Source: Coraliomargarita sp. CAG:312
GTDB lineage: Bacteria; Verrucomicrobiota; Verrucomicrobiia; Opitutales; Intestinicryptomonadaceae
Assembly (NCBI GenBank): GCA_000438015.1
Contig: FR901585.1
Span: forward strand, 23,557-38,432
DNA: 14,876 bases
Direction of reading: 5' to 3'
Each line of letters begins with the position of its first letter. Within the stretch, counting starts at the first letter, position 1. This document shows, in pieces, positions 7,225 to 12,117 of this stretch. The notes under the pieces were generated by a model. It worked only from the letters and a program-made list of their open reading frames with translations. It searched no databases and was not told the DNA's origin. The translations under genes were made by a program, and so were the position numbers.

Positions 7225-8061
7225 ATGAATACAACACCATCTTCCCAGCAAGAATCAAACCCCGAAGAATTTGGGGAAACCGCGGGCCTCGTTGACATGT
7301 CGGTGTTTCCACAATGGATTATTTTCGAGGACGACGACCTTCTGGTCTTAAACAAACCCGGATGGCTGGTCTGCCATCCGTCAAAAAACGGCCCGCTGTC
7401 CAGCCTTGTGGGCGCCGCGCGCGAATATCTGGGCGCGGACATATTGCATTTGGTAAGCAGGCTGGATAGAGAAACGAGCGGCGTAGTGGTGCTTGCAAAA
7501 AATAAATCCGCCGCGTCTGCAGCGCAAAAGGCGGTAGACGGCAAAGGATGCGTAAAAAAGAAATATATCGCCCTGCTTGAGGGGGAGCTAGAAGGCACTA
7601 TTACCATAAGCCAGCCATTGGCCGACGACAAAAAATCGCTGGTCGCCATAAAAACATGCTGCGCCATTCAAAAGCCAAGCGCAAAAAGCGCTTTGACGAT
7701 ATTTAACCCCGTTTCAATATCCCAATCTCCGGATTTCCCGGCGGCAACGCTTGCCGAAGTGGAAATTATCACCGGGCGCAAACATCAAATACGCGCGCAC
7801 GCACAATGGATGGGGCATTGTGTTGTAGCCGATAAAATATACGGCCACGACGAAACGCTCTACCTCGATTTTATCGACAATGGATTCACGCCTGACATGG
7901 CAAAGGTATTGCCGATGAAACGCCAAGCTCTGCATGCCTACTCTATGGATTTCTCCAAGGTGTTCTCTCCATCCCACGTTTTTGTTGCGCCTTTGCCCGC
8001 TGATTTTAAAGAATTCATGGCATCGCGGGAAATACCCATCCCAGATTTTTTAAAGGGATAG
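7225..8061 (+). CDS. RluA-family pseudouridine synthase
   Basis: Converts uridine to pseudouridine in ribosomal or transfer RNA. The 278-residue protein carries the RluA-class catalytic motif HLVSRLDRETSG (75-86) with Asp81 as the expected nucleophile, the opening pattern LLVLNKPGWLVCHP (39-52) and the conserved GRKHQIRAHAQWMGHCVVAD (184-203). There is no room for an N-terminal S4 RNA-binding domain; the first 30 residues look unstructured, so it resembles the short RluA/TruC-like members more than RluC or RluD. The target nucleotide cannot be assigned. It begins 1 nt after the glycosidase stop, so it is almost surely translated from the same transcript; Met25 is an alternative start closer to the conserved region. 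No clear terminator follows: the weak hairpins at about 8080-8115 have no T-run. Confidence 0.92.
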   Translation: MNTTPSSQQESNPEEFGETAGLVDMSVFPQWIIFEDDDLLVLNKPGWLVCHPSKNGPLSSLVGAAREYLGADILHLVSRLDRETSGVVVLAKNKSAASAAQKAVDGKGCVKKKYIALLEGELEGTITISQPLADDKKSLVAIKTCCAIQKPSAKSALTIFNPVSISQSPDFPAATLAEVEIITGRKHQIRAHAQWMGHCVVADKIYGHDETLYLDFIDNGFTPDMAKVLPMKRQALHAYSMDFSKVFSPSHVFVAPLPADFKEFMASREIPIPDFLKG

Positions 8062-8230
8062 CCTAAAACAAAATGCCGGAAAATATCCGTTGCTTGCGCA
8101 AAAAACGCATCGTTGAAATTTTTCTTAAAAGCAAGTTCCGCCAGGCTCATGCCGTTTTCTAAAAATCTCCGGTGTGGAAAATCCGCCTTAATATCTTGAA
8201 ATTTTCGCAAAAAGAGACAAAATTTCTATT

Positions 8231-9793
8231 ATGAAAAACTTAAATTTTCTTCCGGGTTTATTTTTATTACTGGCTCCGCTATTTCTAAAAGCGGAAATTT
8301 CAACCCCGAAAATTTTCTCCGACAATATGGTGCTTCAGCGCGGATCGCCCGTAAACATATGGGGGAAATCGGAAAAAAACGCCGACGTTGAAATCGAATT
8401 TCTGGGAGAAAAAACGGCGGCAAAAGCCGACGGAAATGGAAATTGGAAGATTGCCCTCAAACCCATGGATGCAGTTAGAACTCCGGGCGAACTTAAAATC
8501 TACGAAAACGGCAAACTTTCTAAAACCATAACAAACGTCCTTGTTGGCGAAGTATGGATTTTAGGAGGGCAATCCAACATGGAATGGGTTGTCAACAACA
8601 CAACCGACGCTGAAAACGTTAAACAGCGCGCAAATTACCCCATAATGCGCTATTTCTACCAGCCCGGAGAAGCCATATCCGAAACAGAACAGACAGACAA
8701 CCCGCAAGGTTCAAAATGGCAGGAGTGCAATCCGCAAACGGCAATGTTTTTCAGCGCAATGGGATTTTATTCAGCAGAGCAAGTCATGAAAGAGCTCGAT
8801 ATACCCATCGGATTGGTAAATACATCCTTTGGAGGCACGGCGATGCGGGCATGGGTTCCGCATTCTGCAATATCAAAAATCCCTTTCTGGCAAAACCAAT
8901 ACGATGATTTTATTGCTAAAAAAAAGGCGTACAACTACCAGGCAGAAGCAAAAAAATGGCAGGACGCGCTTGATAAATATAACGCCGAAGCAAAAAAACT
9001 AAAGGCCGAAGGCAAACCCGTTCCGCCAAAAAACGACTACCTTAAGTATAACAAACCCCATAAAATAACTCCCCTAAACTCGAGAGTAACTCCGTCGTAT
9101 TTATACAACGCAAAAATTGCGCCCATTGCCGGTTTTTCGGCAAAAGCCATATTGTGGAACCAAGGCGAAACCGATTCCTGGGGGGAAACTCTCAATTGCT
9201 ACAAAGACCAGCTTGTCGCTCTTGTAGAATCGTGGCGCGATGCATGGAAAGATAAAAACATGCATTTTATCTGCGTTCAACTTCCTTCATACAAGCCTGA
9301 AAAATGGCCGGATGTACGCTGGAACCAATATCTGGCATGCAAAGAGTTGAAAAACGCCCATGTCGTGAATATAGTAGATACCGGAACCGAGGACGATGTG
9401 CATCCCCGCGAAAAATGCACGGCAGGCCAAAGAATAGCCAAAGTCGCGCTTCAAAACATATACGGAAAGAAAAATGTAAAAGGGAATCCTCCGGAGCCGA
9501 AATCATTTAAATACTCTGATTCCGGCGTAAAAATTACAATGGACTTGCGCGGCGCAAAACGCCTAGAGGGCAAAGGGACCCCTCGAGGCTTCGAGCTTCT
9601 TATAGACGGCAAATGGCAGCCGGCCGGCGCGGAAATCAAAGGGCCAAAAACAGTTCTTGTTTCCGCTTTAAATCCCGCCGACAATGCGAAAATTGAAGGA
9701 GTGCGCTACCTTTGGAAAGGATGGGCATTGCCGGAAGTTTGGCTATACAGCAATGCAGAGATTCCGGCAATAACGTTCGAAAACAAAAAATAA
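8231..9793 (+). CDS. Secreted sialate O-acetylesterase-like SGNH hydrolase
   Basis: A 520-residue exported esterase that would remove acetyl groups from sugars; family members act on O-acetylated sialic acids or on acetylated plant glycans. The N-terminus MKNLNFLPGLFLLLAPLFLKA is a clear signal peptide with a probable cut after Ala21 and no lipobox. The mature protein begins with a beta-domain (24-105, including FSDNMVLQRGSPVNIWGK, 29-46). SGNH blocks follow: GGQSNMEW (112-119) with Ser115 as nucleophile, NTSFGGTAMRAW (197-208), WNQGETD (309-315) and DDVHPR (388-393) with His391 as catalytic base. A Lys-rich helical stretch (229-275) interrupts the hydrolase core. The last 90 residues look like a further beta-domain, which is usual for the family. 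It is separated from the preceding gene by 169 bases, so it probably has its own promoter; a weak AAAGAGA precedes the start at long spacing. Substrate is uncertain. Confidence 0.9.
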   Translation: MKNLNFLPGLFLLLAPLFLKAEISTPKIFSDNMVLQRGSPVNIWGKSEKNADVEIEFLGEKTAAKADGNGNWKIALKPMDAVRTPGELKIYENGKLSKTITNVLVGEVWILGGQSNMEWVVNNTTDAENVKQRANYPIMRYFYQPGEAISETEQTDNPQGSKWQECNPQTAMFFSAMGFYSAEQVMKELDIPIGLVNTSFGGTAMRAWVPHSAISKIPFWQNQYDDFIAKKKAYNYQAEAKKWQDALDKYNAEAKKLKAEGKPVPPKNDYLKYNKPHKITPLNSRVTPSYLYNAKIAPIAGFSAKAILWNQGETDSWGETLNCYKDQLVALVESWRDAWKDKNMHFICVQLPSYKPEKWPDVRWNQYLACKELKNAHVVNIVDTGTEDDVHPREKCTAGQRIAKVALQNIYGKKNVKGNPPEPKSFKYSDSGVKITMDLRGAKRLEGKGTPRGFELLIDGKWQPAGAEIKGPKTVLVSALNPADNAKIEGVRYLWKGWALPEVWLYSNAEIPAITFENKK

Positions 9794-9795
9794 AT

Positions 9796-9844
9796 AATTT
9801 GCGGCGGGCGAATATAGCGCATATCCCGCAAATTTAATTTTTTG
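9796..9844. terminator. Probable bidirectional terminator between convergent genes
   Basis: A perfect 9-bp stem, AATTTGCGG (9796-9804) with CCGCAAATT (9826-9834), encloses a 21-base loop that contains a further ATAT/ATAT pairing. A T-rich tail (TAATTTTTT) follows on the plus strand just past the acetylesterase stop, and on the minus strand the tail reads ATTATTTATTTTTTG. It could therefore end both the acetylesterase transcript and the lspA transcript arriving from the right. Confidence 0.65.
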
Positions 9845-9916
9845 CAATCCGTTGGAGAAAATTAAGGCCAATACAACCAAATTAAGAACCGTTTTTTAAG
9901 AAATGGATTGGAATTT

Positions 9917-9945
9917 TTTTAGCGCATAAAAATAATGCGCTAAAA
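9917..9945. repeat. Perfect inverted repeat with 11-bp arms
   Basis: TTTTAGCGCAT (9917-9927) and ATGCGCTAAAA (9935-9945) are exact reverse complements around a 7-base A/T loop. On neither strand does a T-run follow the second arm cleanly, so it is not a textbook terminator. It may stabilise the 3' end of the lspA transcript, assist termination, or be an operator or dispersed repeat. Confidence 0.6.
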
Positions 9946-9980
9946 TATAGATTTTGTTTAATTCCCCGCGGATCTCCCTA

Positions 9981-10009
9981 CAGTCCCAAAGGGAAGCTGC
10001 GCCATGCAG
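9981..10009. other. Two overlapping small hairpins downstream of lspA
   Basis: CAG-TCCC (9981-9987) pairs with GGGA (9991-9994) and, across a 2-base bulge, CTG (9997-9999) around an AAA loop. The same CTGC (9997-10000) can instead pair with GCAG (10006-10009). The two folds exclude each other. There is no T-run. This block lies immediately after the lspA stop and is much more GC-rich than the surrounding spacer. Confidence 0.35.
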
Positions 10010-10014
10010 AAACT

Positions 10015-10563
10015 TTATTTTGAGGATGTTTTTTCCTCGGCCATTGCAGCCAATATATATATAGCCACTCCCACTGTTATGCCGCAGTCGGCTATATTAA
10101 ATGCGGGCCACCTATAATTCACAAATGGTATGTGCACGTCTATAAAGTCAATTACATGTCCGTAAATGGAACGGTCGACTAGATTCCCTACGACTCCTCC
10201 CGCGAACAATCCCAATGCTATTTGGCCTATTTTTGAATCAAACCCCAAATACTTTCGGAAAAACCACATAGCCAAAAGGGCAATTACAGCAATGCTTGTC
10301 AATAGATATGTCCTTCCGGAAAGTATCCCCCAAGCCGCGCCTTCGTTTGTTATGTGGACTATATATAAAAAATCCTCTATTATCGGTATAGGTTGGCTGT
10401 TCCCGTAAAAATGGTAAGTTGGATTGCCCACCTCCCACGGAATGTTATTTATTACAGCCAGCTTTGTAAGTTGATCCAAAACGAATACGGCAACCGCGCA
10501 CGCAAAAAACATCGCGGAAGACGGTTTTTTAGAACTGCCTATATTTGAGTTTTGAGACGCCAT
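10015..10563 (-). CDS. lspA: Lipoprotein signal peptidase (signal peptidase II)
   Basis: A membrane aspartyl protease that cleaves prolipoprotein signal peptides just before the lipid-modified cysteine. The 182 residues show the family signatures: FVLDQLTK (27-34), ITNEGAAWGIL (71-81), GNLVDRSIYGHVIDFIDVH (126-144) and WPAFNIADCGITVG (152-165). Asp139 and Asp159 correspond to the catalytic pair. Four hydrophobic segments are visible, at about 17-37, 86-104, 112-128 and 156-173. The N-terminus carries some 15 hydrophilic residues (MASQNSNIGSSKKPSS) before the first membrane segment, and there is an insertion at about 44-60 (GNPTYHFYGNSQP) that slightly lengthens the first periplasmic loop. It is last in the ileS - DksA-like - lspA unit, 6 nt after its neighbour; ileS-lspA linkage is common in bacteria. 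Its substrates probably include the lipoproteins at 1-650 and 5112-7223. Confidence 0.96.
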   Translation of the reverse strand: MASQNSNIGSSKKPSSAMFFACAVAVFVLDQLTKLAVINNIPWEVGNPTYHFYGNSQPIPIIEDFLYIVHITNEGAAWGILSGRTYLLTSIAVIALLAMWFFRKYLGFDSKIGQIALGLFAGGVVGNLVDRSIYGHVIDFIDVHIPFVNYRWPAFNIADCGITVGVAIYILAAMAEEKTSSK

Positions 10564-10569
10564 GGAAGT

Positions 10570-12111
10570 TTACTGCGCGGAGGAGTCGTCTTCTCCGCCT
10601 ACGCCGTTTTCTGGAATATCGTACAAATTGCGCTGGGTGGCTTTTATGCGTTTTTGCTCAAGCTCTTTGCGTTCCTGGCCCTCCTTGGTATAGCGCGTAA
10701 ACGGGATGGCAGAAAGGCGTTCGTCTGGAATCGGCATTCCGGTCACTTCGCAGATTCCGTAAGTGCCGTTTTTTATGCGCTTTATAGCCTCGTCAATTTC
10801 AGCGAGAGTCTCTTTCTCGTTGGAAAGGATATTATAGGTCATATCCCGCTCAAAACTTTCTGAACCGGCGTCGGCAAGATGCTGGCCGTACGACGACAAA
10901 TCGCCGGAATCCTCTTTTACAGAACGTTTCAAAACTTCCTCCGAGCGTTTTTCAACTCCAGCGCTGTGGTGTTTCCGCAAATCTATAAGCAGGTTGTAAT
11001 ACTTTTTCCACTTGCGAGGAACGTCTTTTTCCTCAAGTTTTTCGCGCGTTGGAACCTCCACGGGATTAAATCCCAATATATCGAATATGCTGGCGGGCTC
11101 GAGAGGTTTGCGCACAGACGGGGCCGACGGTTTTTTTGCATCGGGCTTTGGCGCCGCGACGGGAGATTTGACAGCCTGTCCGCGCTTCTTTTTTGATATT
11201 GCAATCTCTTTTGTTATGCTAATTGGATTCCCATTTTCCTTGCGCTCCAAATATGCGTCCAAATCTTCAATGGTAAATGCGATGGACTCCGAAGACCTAA
11301 CGTGGTTTTTGCCGCGTTTTTTTACAGGCAAATCGTCTATTGTCTCCCTGTACTTTGCCTCGGGCTTAACCTGCTTTGACATTGAAGGAGACGCAACCTT
11401 TTCCTCGCGTTTGGCCGCCTTTGGGGAAGCGTACGATTGAGCCTGATTTTTCTTAGCGGATACAGCAGTTTTTTTAGGTGTTTTTACCTGCGTATTCTTT
11501 TTTGCCTCCGCAGTTTTAGTGGCGGATGAATGCTTTGAATCCGCCTTGGACTTTGGCGTTTTTGCCGATTTTACAGCTGAAGACGCCACTTTTTTTAAAA
11601 TTTTTTTACCGTCTTTCTTCACGATTTTATTCTCGGTTAATGCCGACCTCCCAGCAATCGGCTTAACTTGCGCTTTCTTTACGGGGTTTACGGCCGGTTT
11701 TGTCCGCGTTTTTCCCTTTGCGGAATTTGCTGATCCTGTCTTTTTGGCTGAAGTCTTGCCAGACTGCAAAACTTTGCTTTTTACGGCCGATTTTTTCTGA
11801 GTTTGTTTGGATTTCTTATTTTTAATCTGCGCCTTTTGGGATAAAGACTTTTTAGATTCCGCCTTCTTGGGCGCAGATTTTGGCGCCGCTTTTTTTACGA
11901 AATCTTTTGCAGATGTTGTTTTTGGGTTTTTTTTGCAAATTTGTCTCTTTTGAGGAACTGAATTTGAAGTTGTTTTTTTTGGAGAAACGACTTTTGCAGC
12001 AGCCGCTTTTTTAACGGTTTGCGCCGCCCTTCCGGACGCCGGCTTGTTTTTTGAGGCGACGATTTGTTTAGACGACGACTTTACTGTTTTTTTTGCGGTT
12101 TTTGCTGCCAT
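10570..12111 (-). CDS. DksA/TraR-family protein with long histone-H1-like N-terminal extension
   Basis: A 513-residue protein whose last ~150 residues form a DksA/TraR domain; such proteins enter the RNA polymerase secondary channel and tune initiation, often with ppGpp. The core has a helical start (RKWKKYYNLLIDLRKHH, about 364-380), the coiled-coil tip region LADAGSESFERD (412-423, with Asp414 in the acidic tip) and the zinc-finger region GICEVTGMPIPDERL (452-466). Only one Cys (Cys454) remains of the usual four ligands, so zinc binding is probably lost. Residues 1 to about 245 are almost all Lys, Ala, Ser, Thr, Pro and Val (KKTA, KSAKTPKSK, KTPKKTAVSAKK), like a histone H1 tail or bacterial H1-like proteins, and should bind nucleic acid non-specifically. 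A mixed linker (about 250-345) holds the acidic FTIEDLDAYLERKENG. Usual DksA length is 120-150. It sits 6 nt after ileS and 6 nt before lspA. Confidence 0.88.
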   Translation of the reverse strand: MAAKTAKKTVKSSSKQIVASKNKPASGRAAQTVKKAAAAKVVSPKKTTSNSVPQKRQICKKNPKTTSAKDFVKKAAPKSAPKKAESKKSLSQKAQIKNKKSKQTQKKSAVKSKVLQSGKTSAKKTGSANSAKGKTRTKPAVNPVKKAQVKPIAGRSALTENKIVKKDGKKILKKVASSAVKSAKTPKSKADSKHSSATKTAEAKKNTQVKTPKKTAVSAKKNQAQSYASPKAAKREEKVASPSMSKQVKPEAKYRETIDDLPVKKRGKNHVRSSESIAFTIEDLDAYLERKENGNPISITKEIAISKKKRGQAVKSPVAAPKPDAKKPSAPSVRKPLEPASIFDILGFNPVEVPTREKLEEKDVPRKWKKYYNLLIDLRKHHSAGVEKRSEEVLKRSVKEDSGDLSSYGQHLADAGSESFERDMTYNILSNEKETLAEIDEAIKRIKNGTYGICEVTGMPIPDERLSAIPFTRYTKEGQERKELEQKRIKATQRNLYDIPENGVGGEDDSSAQ

Positions 12112-12117
12112 TGTTTA

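Noticed and set aside
8072..8115. Possible terminator after the RluA gene
   Set aside because: Only 4-bp stems (CGGA/TCCG and TGCG/CGCA) without a following T-run.
7938..8210. A 90-codon minus-strand frame overlapping the end of the RluA gene and the following spacer
   Set aside because: Nearly half lies antisense to a well-supported gene, no family is recognised, and there is no ribosome binding site; most likely chance. The spacer part (8062-8210) could in principle be a gene remnant, but nothing supports it.
11012..11800. Several plus-strand frames opposite the DksA-like gene, rich in Phe and Ala
   Set aside because: They are the complement of Lys and Ala codons of the H1-like tail (AAA/AAG read as TTT/CTT), not independent genes.
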